Origin: Chloromonas sp. AAM2
Lineage: Eukaryota > Chlorophyta > Chlorophyceae > Chlamydomonadales > Chlamydomonadaceae
Length of the DNA: 45,176 bases
Direction of reading: 5' to 3'
Assembly (NCBI GenBank): GCA_004335635.1
Contig: QAXH01001123.1
Span: forward strand, 4,768 to 49,943
Numbering within the stretch: the first letter of the stretch is position 1; the number at the start of each line of letters is the position of its first letter. Below the pieces are notes generated by a model. That model was not told where the DNA came from, ran no database searches, and was given only the letters and a program-made list of their open reading frames with translations. The translations under genes and the position numbers were made by a program. Of the stretch, positions 31,253 to 43,037 are shown one piece after another.

Positions 31253-32370
31253 GCAGCTGTAGGCAGTGCTGGGTTCCTTGTGCTTGGTGTGCACCCTCAC
31301 TGTGTTTGACCAACGTCCCTGTGTGCGGCAACGGCGACCCTGTTTGTGACACTGCAGCGCACAGTCTCTAGTGGTACTACTGAGAGATCTCACACACGTG
31401 GTGTGTGGTGAGATGCTATAAAAATCCGACACTGGCTTGTAGCGGCACAACGCCTGACGTGCAGCACAGAGTGTTACTTTGGTGAAGTTGTTCACTGGGG
31501 TATGATGTGACTTGTGGTTTCTTTGCTTGTGGCCACTGCTCTAACTACTGACAAAGTTGACGCAACTGGTTGAGTTATGGCTGTCGCTGTTGCAAACGGA
31601 GGGGTAGCACTTTGTATCAGGCTGAGGCTGGTGGGGAGTTGGGTCTGTTGCTGTTCCCCTCTGTGCAAGAGAGAATGTGAAATCCTTGCAGCCCTCAAAC
31701 AGAAGCCAGGAAACTTGCCTGTGGCAAAAGAATCTAGTAGAGCGGTTTCCGCGTGTACACACAGCATGCAATTTGCATTCTTTTTTTGGAACATCAACTG
31801 CGGGTGCACAAACGGCCGCACATGTGCTAGCCGGACTCATATGTAACGTGGTGCAAGGAATTCTTCGGCTAACTTCACGCCGATCACAGTTTGCCTGTCT
31901 GCATATCATGATGCATTTGGTTGGCTTGATCTAGGACCTGGCTGATCCATGAACATGACGCAACGTCGTGCACGCATCTCTGGTATCAGAAGAGAAACGG
32001 GTAATAGCATTCAAGAGGGTGGCCAGGAATGCCTGCGCACATACATGTGGCCAGCTAGATTTGCAGTAATGGATGTCATACAGTCATTAGCTCCGGTGGC
32101 ATAAGTTCCCAACACGCCATCTGTCTGCGCAAGCATTAGATGTTTGCGTTGGACGTGCTACCCCCTCCTAGTAATAGATGTCATATGTGGTAGAAGCCAT
32201 AGCCGTATAGCCGTAGCCGTGACAGCTGTCCCTTCATGCACATATGTGAAACAATTGTGCATCATGCCATGAAAACGTCACGCCTTGCTTTTCCGATTCA
32301 AGGAGCACAGGTCCTAAGGCAGAGTCGCACCTACATATACAAGAGCAGACAAAACCTGACAATGTAGGTC

Positions 32371-32592
32371 CTGTCTCTTAATTCGCCGTCCCAGAATTGG
32401 CCCTGTGATACCGTGTACCACAACACCCGTTATCCACCCCGTGTGCGATTGACGCACATACGANNNNNNNNNNNNNNNNNNNNNNNNNNNNNNNNNNNNN
32501 NNNNNNCAGCCCCTGTGAGCACCACGGACAACACTGGTTCCAGTGGTACTCCCAGGAATTGTCCCAGAACTGGCAAACTTCTTTTTTTGGCA
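32371..32592 (-). repeat. Dispersed repeat R2, copy 2, interrupted by a gap
   Basis: Reverse-complement match to 14611-14764. In its minus frame it encodes CQFWDNSWEYHW and RYHRANSGTAN and ends at TAA 32380-32378, the same stop as copy 1. A gap of 43 N (32464-32506) lies in the middle. Its core, ACTCCCAGGAATTGTCCCAG, is repeated in inverted orientation at 32651-32687, with a further fragment at about 32826-32842. Confidence 0.8.
32464..32506. other. Assembly gap (43 N)
   Basis: Unknown bases inside the second copy of dispersed repeat R2. The matching middle of copy 1 is about 40 bases (GTAAGTGCCCGGTGTGTGG and following), so the gap size is plausible. Confidence 0.98.
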
Positions 32593-33742
32593 ATTCAAGC
32601 GCATGGTGAAGCGCAAATGATGTGCAAACCACATGCAAACAAAATGATGTTTGCCAGCTCTGGGACAATTCCTGGGAATACCGCCAGCCATAACTATTCA
32701 AAGGCATGGCATGCGCAACTGTGCTTCCGAGTGCAAGGGCATTAACTGAGCAATGCTCTCCTTTTGGGCCCTTTTGTTTGAGCCCAGCTCTTTTTTGACA
32801 TCTGTTATGACTTGTTTTCACCACAGGTCCCAGAACTGGCAATTGTTTTATTTGTCGGAACAGGGCCGGGGCGTGAAGTGATGTCATGTACCAGCCTGTT
32901 GTGTGAATGCTTACCTTTGCCATGGACATTAGCCCCCCTGTAAGCGCAAAGAAGCCTTCATCAAAGTCATTGGCGGCCCTGAGGTTGATTGAGGTGCAAT
33001 AACCAGTGGGGAAGGTCTGCGAAGGTTTACCCTTCTAGCCTTAACTGGTTATATACATCTCTCTGGAGAGAGAGACGTACTACAGTGGCTCCATCCAAGG
33101 AACTCGGACAGCCACCATAGGCAGTGTGGCTGGCTGTGCACCCTGCAGTGTGTAAGGCCGCTGTGGCACACTCCCACAGCAGCACTGCAGGCAACCTGAG
33201 CCCCACTGCCCTGACCATCATGTCACGCTACAATCTTCTTCACTTCGGGATGAACGTGCCAACCTCCATCCGCCCCAGTTTGGGATGGATGCCGCGCCGC
33301 ATTGATGAGGTGATGAGGTGCAACTTGTAGTTGAGGTTGTTGTATAAAAAATACGATCCAATTAAAACACGATCCAACGGAAAGTGCAATCCGTTGGCCT
33401 TTGGAAATTGAAAAATCGGAGTGCAGAGTGGGGCGACTTGGACATGCTTACGAAGAGACAAAGTATTGAGAAGTGGTAGAGTGCCAACGCGCCAGTAGCG
33501 TCTAAAGCCCAGTCTAGCCTGCGCTTGTTCCGAAGAGCAGCAGGCGTAGTGGCAAACACTGCAAGGCCACATAGCTGCAGAGGCCGCAGGCAATGTACTT
33601 GATACAGCATAGCTGACAGGAGACGGGAGCGCACGCTCGCAAGGAGAACAGACAGACAGCAGAAGGCTTGCGCCTGGCAGCCCAGTATCCTGACCAAAGC
33701 GGGCCTGGCCGCTTGCAGCAAGCTTCTATCTGTGACAGCACC

Positions 33743-36700
33743 ATGAGCAATACGCGGCGGAAGCTGGGATTCTGGAAGGTAAATTCCCGTCATCACCCAA
33801 GGCGATTTTGATTGTGGCCGACATTCCCGCAGTCAAGGCCAATCTATAATTTGGCATGCCGTGTCATGCCTGTTCAGGAGTTCAATGACTGGTGGCGTGA
33901 GTTATTTGAAGGGCTGGGACGGCGACCCGAAGGCAGAGAGATTGCCTGCTGGTACGAGCGCGAAGCAGACAAGGTATGGTCTGCAGCAATCAGGCCGAGC
34001 TTGGAGGAGACTCGGACCCACGCGAAATGCATGAGGTCCCTGGACACCGTGCGAGAATACTTCAGGGCATACCGGAGCGCTAAGCGGGTGAGCCTTGCTC
34101 CTGACTGACAAAGCTGCTCCTTTGTGCCTGGCTCAGCACTTGTGTGCTCTTTGCTGCATTGAGACGTGGTTCCAAGGCAGTCTGGCCCCAACCCTAGGGT
34201 AAACCCTACCTTGGCCTACCCAAGCTTGCACGCCCATGCACCGCATGCCCATCCACGCTGCATGGGCCACCACACATGGGGTCACCACACTGCACACATC
34301 ACATGGGCTGATGTCAGTGGATCACTGCTCTGTCTGCAACCCATGCTGGTGTACCCATGGTAAAGGTACATGGTAGCTGCTCCTGTACATGGTGCACCAA
34401 CTCTGTGAACCCCGAGTTTGTGCATCCATGCACTAGGCAATCTGTCACCGTCCATGGGCATGCAACCAAGCTGCAGCTCTGGAGCCCTGCATGCATGGCC
34501 AATAGCTATCACACAGGGAAAACACTACTGAACTGCCTGCTGTTGCTCCAAAGTGACCTGCAAGTTCATTCATCTGTTTGGACGCACTGCCTGGCGCCTG
34601 ACCTGTGCAGAAGTCGCATCGTGAGGACACCAGTGAGGAAGGCGAGCCAAACGAGGAAGATGAGGAGCGTTATCACCCGCCCACCACAGCCAGAATCGAA
34701 CCGGACAGCTCTGCTGGTCAGTGTGTGGGCAACTGCATGGCTCCAAGGGGTTGGGATTTGACGGCTCTCACTTTCCCGCTGCTCTTGTTTGCAATCACTG
34801 TCACAGCATCTAGTTTTGCAATTGAAAGAGCACCCTAACACACCCTTCGCGCCCATGCTAGTCTATTGAGCACCCGGCAGACGTTCACTGCATCTCCTGG
34901 CAGCCTGCAGTCATAATGCTCATGCAATGTTTCTCCTTCTGCTGGACACTCCTCAGGTGCCGGGTGCTCCGTGGCCTCATGTCTGAGGCGTGCAAGAATG
35001 GGTCTGCGGGTTTGAACAACAATTGTCGTCATTTGCAAGTGATGTGCTTACGGTGCTACATTTGATGGTGTTCCTGTGCAGGCACGGGCCGGGACCAGGA
35101 CGCATCAACCGCGACTCAGGACCCGCCACTGCCCATCGCAAGGCTACAAGCACCTGCCAGGGCTGCTGGTGTGGCACCTTACCCTGCCCTGCCTCTTGCC
35201 ACCCCACACAACAGCTATCCTGCCTTCATGAACGCTACCAACTCCAGCCTCTGGCCAATCCCAGTCCTCCAGCCCTGCAATCCCAGCTCCAACCCTAATC
35301 TGACAGGCACTGCCAAACTCGCAGCGGCAGGCACCCTCAAGCCAGCCAGGAAGCGTGCTGCCACCTCCAAGTCAGGTGCCCTCCCACCACCAATCTCTGC
35401 ACTAGCGTTTGCACGGGTCAAGCCTGAGCCGCCTGCTCCGGCCCCAACCTCTGTGCTTGGTTTTGCACGGGCTAAGTCTGAACCGCCTGCCCCACCGCCA
35501 CCTCCCCGCCCCCCGTCTGCCAAGGTTGAATCGCCTCCTGCATTGCCCCCTGCTCTCCCACCAAAGCCCATGCTCCCACCCGTGCCTATGCCAGACAGCT
35601 TACCAGGCCTGCCCAGCCTGGCCCCCATCAAGACCACGGCTAGGGAGCCCTCCATCCCGCTTGCGCCCCGCAGCAGCGTGACACTGCCTGCTCCCCTGCA
35701 TCCGGCCGTTGCCTTGGACATTACCTTGGAACGCGAGCCTACCTTGGACTATAACCTCGAGCGAGCCTTGGACGACGTGGATGCTGACGAGGAGATTGAG
35801 GAGCTGATATGCGAGCTGAGCCAGGCCACGCCGTGCATTGGAAACCTGGGCTGGGCTCAGCCCCTGGCAGGCAGGCCCTGGCAGCCGCAACAGCAGAACA
35901 GCACAGGTGCATGCACCATGGCCGACCTGGGACCTGGCCTGCCTCGTGCAGCCCACAGTGCGCCCGTTGGCCCGGAGCTGATGGGCAGCTATACTACCTG
36001 GCAACCAAGGCGCACAGTGTCGGGCGACGGGGAGGTGTGCAGCCCACCACCTAGGGCACCTTATAACGCGGCAATGGGCAAGCGAACCTCAAGCAACGAG
36101 TGCTTATCATTGTCATCTGTCTGTCCAACAGGCCAGGACAACATGGCAATGGCCGGTTTACAGCGGCAGCCGCAGTTCCAGCCGCAGCAGCATGTGTCCC
36201 GGCAGCAACAGGATGCCCTCCCGTTGAACCTGCCGTCTATGTTCTACCAACCACCAGCGACACAGCCGCAGCAGGAGTATGTGCTGCGTAACAACATGGT
36301 CGTGCCTGTACCGATGCGCACGCAGTCATGGAATAACTTGATCAGTGGCATGCGTGATGCCTGGGCGCCAGCGGCCGGTGGCGCATTGAATGGGGCAAGT
36401 GGTAAGGATCTGCGACCAGTAGTGACCACTCACGTCGGCAGGGACCCGATGGCAACTCAGAAGCAGTGGGGGTCTGCGGGAGACCTGACATGCGTGGGTG
36501 GGCTGATGATGAAACCACAGCAGCAGCAGCAGCAAGCGTTGATCCTTCAGCAGCAGCAGCATCTGGCCTTGCAGCAGCAGCAGCAGCAGCAGGCTTCACG
36601 TTGGGGCGGACAATCAGCGTGGAGCCTCGACGTGCCCCAGCGTCTGGATACAGGTGTCGCCAGGCAGGTGAACGAGCCCAGCTTGCCCAGAGGACAGCAG

Positions 36701-36934
36701 GCATCAATCCATGCGGGTGCACTCGCAGCATCACAGCCGCAGAATCGGACGTGGGCTGTTACATCGTCCCGTCAGGTCGCTGTGGATAGGCCATCACGGT
36801 CTGTGGATCTCGGCTTGCCATGGCTGTCCCCAACGCCTGATGCTCGCTTCCAACAAGGCGCTGTTCGAGCTAACAGCCCGGCTTCGCCATTACAATTTGG
36901 TGGGCTTGGCGTTGTGTTTGAGTCGGGGTGGTAG
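33743..36934 (+). CDS. Glutamine/proline-rich protein with possible divergent homeodomain
   Basis: Exons 33743-33778, 33878-34087, 34611-34716 and 35082-36934 give 734 residues. Phases are 0, 0 and 1, and donors GTAAAT, GTGAGC and GTCAGT fit. The ATG sits in CACCATGAG. Residues about 3-88 are highly charged and helical: FNDWWRELFEGLGRR, then REIACWYEREADKVW, then LDTVREYFRAYRSAKRKSHR. The last helix resembles a homeodomain recognition helix (V-x-x-W-F-x-N-x-R) but has Tyr for Trp48 and Ala for Asn51, so a homeodomain call is tentative; another helix-turn-helix is possible. An acidic patch follows, then about 600 low-complexity residues with Pro-rich repeats (FARVKPEPPAPAPTSVLGFA) and polyglutamine at about 596-621. 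A basic DNA-binding-like start plus a Q/P-rich tail suggests a transcription regulator; that is inference. Confidence 0.7.
36515..36592 (+). repeat. CAG repeats encoding polyglutamine
   Basis: Three runs of CAG (six, four and seven glutamines, broken by ALIL and HLAL) lie in the last exon of the homeodomain-like gene. The reading frame continues through all of them. Confidence 0.95.
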
Positions 36935-39552
36935 CCTCGCTGCTTTGCACATCTGGCAACAGCCCAGGCTGAGGCACAGTGGGTAATCGTGACGGGAAGT
37001 TGTCGTCACTTCTTTTGTATTAAAACGACAGAGGTAGTTGCGCTCATAGGCTGATACTGAGCTTTACTTGGACGCGTTGGCAAGAGCCGGAACAAGGACA
37101 GATAACGGCGGTTGGTGCCGCCGGCTGCTGTGGGGAGCATGGCGATCCGGCGGGCTACGCATTCGGCAAGCAGGCGATACGCAAGAGCGATTGCGGCGGC
37201 AATGCGGAGGCAGACTGGTGGCAGCATCTCCTGGCCACTGCCCGTGACCAGAAATGTTTATATACTGTAGACCGTACGCAATGTGGTAGAACCCAACATG
37301 ATCCTGCCGTGTGCTTTTCACCCCATGAGGGCAACGCACGTACGCAAACGCACGACCTAGTTTAACGCACTCAGGACAGGCTGCAGGATGCTCATAGACA
37401 TGCGAACATGGGAAGCTATGACCCATTACCCGAGTGGAATTGTGGGAAAGAACTAGCTGTTGGCCCTTGTTTGTTTGCGGGCCCGATCACTCCAGTGCCT
37501 GCATAACGCCCGGGCAGTCAACCAACATGCTGGTGGTGTAGATTTCAGCACATTCGTGATTCATACGCTGAAGCAAAAGCGTAATGTATCTATATGGAAA
37601 CATGTTAAATAATATTTCTTCAAAGCGCGGATGGCAGGACGGTCGTACATGGTGCACAACGCCTAACAACAAACAAATGTGCTTTTACAAAGACGTATGT
37701 ACGACGTTTTCCAGCCCTGTTTGTTGTTTGCATGGTGGTTGAGACTAAATACAGTCTTGCGCACTGTGCACTATGGTATGTCAGTTCCTTTCATGCAAGT
37801 CTCGGCCTGCCCCTGCAGCAAGGTCCCGTGACAAGGGCCGTGCACTAGGCATTGGCCCTGGGGGGTTGCAGAAGCTTCCGTTCAGCTCATGTCTGTCGTT
37901 TGTTGATATGTGAACAACCCCTGCCTCCCTGCACTCAGGCATCAGGTGATGCAAACAGGGAGCGGAGCCCGGATGGTAGCAGTCCAGTATTGATTCAACA
38001 TAGAGGGAATTCTGAGCCTTTTTCTCTCACAGCTCTTTGCCCAGTCCCAGCTTACCCCATCCAAATGAATGAATGCTGAGTCCGGACGGGCCTGGCAATG
38101 CACTGCAGGGAATGGGGGTGGTTTTGCTGAATGGAATGATGGCAGGGTGGGCTACTGGCCCTCGCCAGTGGGTTAATGTACAGCTAAGCACGGATGCGGC
38201 ACGGGGGGCCTTTGGCAATAAGCCAGGGGCAGGCTTATGGGTTCTGGCACAGGGTTAAGGGTTCAGCAAATCTCACTTATCACAAGCACATCAACTTGCA
38301 GGACCCCCAATGCGGTTGTTCACAGTGGTCGCAAGCTTCGTCGCTCAAATGACAGGTGCAAAGTTTGACTGCTGAGTTGAATGGTCCATGTCACATGGCA
38401 TGTGTGTGTAGGCAGGGTACAAGGAGTCTGTTTGCTGCATGAATGCTGAGGTTGCTTGCCCAACTTTCTTACTTTTACACGAGCAACAGAGGAGAGTGGC
38501 AGGGAGGAGTGTGTGTGGCGGTGCAGGAGGGAGAGCGTGTGACAGGGCCACGTTGGGGGCGTGCCTGCTAGCTGTGGACGTTAATTGATTGATTAATAGT
38601 GGTACACTTTCCTGCCAAGTTCACAAGCTCACCGCATGTTGCCCATGTGCGCTTTTTGCTTTGATCATTGACCTTCTTAGTACACAGAACGGACTCAGAC
38701 ACGCAATGCAATACAACCAGACAGTACAACTCAGACACGCAATGCAATACCGCCATGTATTTAGTTTGCAGGACAGACATCACAGAGCCTGCTACCTTTG
38801 GCCAACTTGTTACATGTCACATGGACCAGTTGCAAGTCCAGGTCCAAGACTCGCTTTGAGCATTTGTGCAGCATCATACGACGTACCAACTTGTTTTCTT
38901 GGTCTCCACTCACACGCTTTTGAACGTGCTGGGTGTTGACAATCTTGCTATCTCTGCTTGCTGCTGCGACTAATTTGTGAGTGGCTCATGACATGATCTG
39001 ATCTATTTGTAATATAATGCTATCCACCAGAGACAGTGGGGTTGAAAGCGACATGTAGTTTTCTCAAGAATGGCAGAGTAACAGAACACCCAGTCACGTC
39101 TGGGCTTAGTGCTGCAGGCAGCAAGCGTACCATTGAAAATCATCGTTCGGGTGAATCAGGACTAAGCAAAAGCTCTATTTATGCATAACCAAGGACTACG
39201 TCTGGCAAGGGCTGTGCAAGTGCAATAACGTTGGTCTCGTAAGAACAGTAACCTTGCATTACAGATGTACAGAAGCACTGTTGTCTGTTTGTCAGAATGG
39301 CGAACTGGATCCTTGAAGCATTGATCCAGAGTTTGCCAACAGAGGCATGCCGCCCATGGCGCATCCTCGTTACTTTTCTTACACAGCCCCCAGAGGACTG
39401 CTCATGGGGGACAAGAGAAGGGAGAAAAGGGTTGCAATGAACACCTGTATGTATGGTCACCTACTGGGCTACCATTGAATCTACAGCAACAAGTGCAACA
39501 CTCTGTATCATAACACCGTGCAGAAGTCACCCTTGTCTTGCATCTCCACGCA
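36935..39552. other. Intergenic region between converging genes
   Basis: About 2.6 kb between two genes that end towards each other. A minus frame from ATG 37227 to 37006 (MLPPVCLRIAAAIALAYRLL at its start) is open for 73 codons, and another minus frame from ATG 37426 carries spaced cysteines (CSHVYEHPAACPECVKLG). Neither matches a known family nor has supporting splice sites, so neither is called as a gene. A direct repeat containing CAGACACGCAATGCAATAC occurs at about 38694 and 38732. Confidence 0.45.
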
Positions 39553-42500
39553 TTAGCCGCCACTGGCTGGCCTCTTGGCCCCCGCTTCCCCCTTGCGTCT
39601 GGTCCGAGCCCCGCTGACCGACCCAGGCCTGGATGGGAGGTGCTCCCCAGGCCTAGGCAACTTAGCTAGGCAGTTGAGGTACGGCCGGTCCGGCACTGGG
39701 CCGAGTGCCTTCAGCATAGCGGCCGGCCGGATGGCGCCCACTATGCCCAGCTGCTGCATGCGCGCCGCTATCTGTAGGGCCTCATGTTCAAATGCGTGCG
39801 CTGCCTGGGCCCGCTCCGCCTGTGCCACGGCCGCAGTGGTGGGTGGGGGTGCGAGGCCAGGCACGAGCCGCAATGCATCGGGGGCGGCTGACAGGTCCTG
39901 ATGCCCCGCAGCCAGGCTATTGTACATCTCACGCGTCACACCTGCGGCAGCGGCACGCACACAAACGGGGTGCACATAACTGTCAAAGCTCCGCAATGCT
40001 ATACGCAGTGTTTTCTGCCCCATGTGTCGCTGATGTTGCATGTCGATGGTCAGGGTTAGACCTGTGTGTGCGTTGCTGAAACAAGCAAGTGCTGTTTTTG
40101 GTCAAAGCTAGATGACCGCTCATCACAGGGTTCAGTCAGGTTGGAGCGGAGAGCATCATGAAACACACCACGTTCACCCGCTGAGTGGACAGCGAGTGTT
40201 GCGACCAGTGTTTTGCGTTTGTCGCTTCGGGTCATGCTCGCACCTGCATACGCTGACACCTCGTCACTGCAGCTGTACATAGCATCGCCACCGCCCTCTC
40301 CCGCCGGCTGCTGTGCGTGTCGTGTTGAGGGCAGGGCGTAGCGCGAGGCTTCCTGCCGCCGCACCATCTCCTCCTCCAGCCGGGCCCGCCGCTCGGACCA
40401 CCCGTGCATTGCCCGCTCCACATTTGCAGCGGCCCGGTCGGCGGTCTGTTGCGCCGCGGCCTGCTGCCGCCGCAGAGCCGCCACTCCCGCCTCTGACTCC
40501 CCCTCCCCCGCGTCCTGCACAGCACACGATACCACTGGCAAGAGGATGGAAGTGAGCGCACGCAAGCCTGGTGACGGAAGCTCGGAAGCCTTTGAATCCA
40601 CCCTGACTGTACTTTTAGGTGGTAGGATGAACACAGCTCGATTGTAGCAAGATGTTGCACAGTGTAACGTTCAAGCTTTTGGCGCGTAGCTGAGGTCAGG
40701 CGGGCAGAGCTGGTCAGTGAGCGAGTGAGTGGGTGAGTGGTGCTGACCGGTCGATAGTGATTGACAGTCCTCTGTGAATTCCAGACAAGCATGGTGATGG
40801 GGCCCTTTGCAATCATCCTGACCGTACTCGGCAGCTGCGTGCCGCGGCTTGCTGCGCTCTGCCCCACAACACGCAGACACTTTGCGCTCCCACTCATGGC
40901 CGCAATCCTGACTCCCTGATGACGGAGAACAATGCTTGGCGCCATGCGGCTGGACCCACACCTGACATGTGCCCTGGGCGCGGCCTGGCAGCGCTGCATG
41001 CCGTAGGGCGGTGTCAGCACCTGCCCTGAACGGCCCCTGGAACCAACTAGGTGCTTTACCCTGCACAACACACGTGATGGCACTCACACACCTCACACCG
41101 TCACGTGTCCTGACCGCTGCTGGTACATCACATGCACATGCGTGTCAGGTGCCATGACTCCTGAATTCATTGATTCATGCTGTGCTGGTCATAGCCTGCC
41201 ATTTCCATGCTCAAGACATATCACGATCACTGTCACCTACCGGTCTGACACATAACATGTCTTGAACCCACCAAATTTCCCCAACTTGAAAGCTTTACCG
41301 TACCTGTGTGTTGGGTGTGGGGCCTGATGGGGCTTCTAGCCGATCGGGGTTGAACACAACCCTAGCCCGGTAGCGGGGCGGTAGGGCCGGGCTGCCTGCC
41401 TGCAGTGGGCCCTGTGACCCGCCAGCCGCCTCAGACGATGCGACTGCAGCCTGCTGCTGCTTCTGTTGTTGGCTGGTAGTGGTTGCGCATGCCCCATTCG
41501 CAGCGGTAGTGCCAGAACGCGGTGACCCGTGCATAGACCGGCCCGATACATGGCTTTGCACGGCCGCTAGACGGGAGACGGGAAGGTGGGCGGCCGCTGG
41601 GCCCGCGGGCGACGGCCCAGCCGCCCGGCCGCCCCTGCGGCTTGATGACGGCACACCTTGATGGGGTGTGTGAAGTGAGCCCTGTGGTGCCCCTTGGGGC
41701 GGTGGAGTAGCGGCCTTAGTGAAGGCGGCAAAGAACTCGTGCTTCGTGCCTGAGAGGGTCAGGGAGCTGGCCTGGGTTTGCGGGACAGGGCTCTGAGGGT
41801 CGGCTGGCCCGCTTGTCCACACGCCTGTGCCCATCCCTGCGCCTGTCCCCATCCCCATGCCCGTCCCCACGTGTCGTGTGCCAGCCGTGCCAGCCCCTGT
41901 GCGGGGTGTGAGGCTGCTGGCGGGGATGGCCAGGCTGGCAGCCAGGGCAGCGCTGGCTGCGGGGTTGCCGGCTCGCTCACGCGGCCTGCAACATTGTTCA
42001 TGGACAGTAACAGAACTGACCTCAATCACGAGTGCAATCAGGAACTGCGTGGCAGTGCAGCCTACCGCTGCAGCGAGGCAACAATGGGCGGCTCACACCC
42101 GCTTCACCACACCCTTGACTCAGCCTCACTCCCTCCTTCCGCCGCCCAGACCCCAACCCGTCCCGCCTGTGCCTCTGTCCCACAGCTGCAGATGACCGCA
42201 GTTACAGCCACACCCATCTTAATTGTTTCAGCCTGCCTGCTTGGGCGACACACTGCCACGCACCTGTGCTTGGCCCACCACGTGTGTGCGGCCCTTAGCC
42301 TGGCTGCCTGGCTGGCCGGGTCATCATCCGCAGCTATCTCCGCCAGTAGCGTGCGCAGCGCCGAGTAGAAGGCGCGGTGCCTGGCGGGCGCGCTCTGGAG
42401 GTGGGACGACTGGAAGCGGGAGAGCGAGTCTCTGAGCTCCTCCCACCACGGCTGGCCGGAGAGGTGCGGAGGTGAACTCTGGGGGACAAGAAGGGGAGGG

Positions 42501-43037
42501 TGGCAGGTTTGGGGGTCATGGCTGGGGAGGGAAGGCATGGGTGATGATTGTAATGGTTGGGGGCATGTGCGGGAATAGATGAAAGCTTGTGGCGAGGTAA
42601 AACAGTTGTTGACCGTTGGGGACCAGCAACAACAAGTGCAGACGCGCTCGCACAGCCCGGGTTGGTGTGCTGTTGCTTGGAAATGCCTACAGCCCCTTCC
42701 GCCCACGTTGCATGAGACTGAGGCTTCCCGAGTGGACATGACAGCAGTCCCACAACGACCCTGGGGATGGCCCATTGAGCAGTATGACATGTCAGCCCCA
42801 CAGGGTACTGAGAGCGGAATGGCTACGAGTGTCCACACGCATAGTGATAGTGGGGACAAGCTTGCCTGACACACCCTGGAAGGTCGGCAACACGCGCACC
42901 CTGTCAAAGTCCTCTGGCACAGGCGGTGGTTGCCAGTCCTGCAGCAGCACGTGCCCCTGCTGGGGCGAAAGGCCCGGGGGTAGCCGGCTCTCAGAGTGCA
43001 GCCTGTCAGCCAGGCAGGACTGCACTGCTGCGGCCAT
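39553..43037 (-). CDS. Unrecognised six-exon protein with a coiled-coil segment
   Basis: Minus exons: 43037 to about 42873, 42478-42264, 41985-41304, 41060-40823, 40534-40244 and 39941-39553 (stop TAA 39555-39553). Junctions 2 to 5 have phases 2, 0, 1 and 1, and all fit. Exon 1 has three overlapping donors (after 42875, 42873 or 42871); only the last two can fit exon 2. The product is about 659 residues. The N-terminal part is compact (SCLADRLHSES; PPPVPEDFDRVRVLPTFQ), followed by WWEELRDSLSRFQSSHLQ and a helical segment (FYSALRTLLAEIAAD). The third exon is a long Gly/Ser/Pro-rich disordered stretch with polyglutamine. The fifth is a coiled coil (ERAMHGWSERRARLEEEMVR), and the last has a helical region plus a basic end. 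No family is recognised. Coiled coil plus disorder suits a cytoskeletal or ciliary scaffold, but this is a guess. Confidence 0.65.

Larger units (their letters stand above)
31253..33742. other. Intergenic region with dispersed repeat R2 and an assembly gap
   Basis: No gene recognised in about 2.5 kb. A TGTAA at about 31846 could end the helicase transcript. The region contains R2 copy 2 (32371-32592), a nearby inverted copy of its core (32651-32687) and the second gap. A short hairpin, ATAACCAGT with ACTGGTTAT, spans about 32999-33051. The sequence just before 33743 is probably leader of the next gene. Confidence 0.45.

Noticed and set aside
33362..33796. 144-codon minus-strand open frame upstream of the homeodomain-like gene
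   Set aside because: It overlaps the start exon of the plus gene, has odd composition and matches nothing known.
35215..35721. Gly-rich minus-strand open frame, and another at 36342-36734
   Set aside because: They are antisense shadows of the Pro- and Gln-rich exon of the gene at 33743-36934.
41295..42029. The long minus frame as a separate single-exon gene starting at 42029
   Set aside because: Only 41985-41304 is used; the acceptor at 41986 joins in phase 2 to the upstream exon, and the part before it reads as intron.
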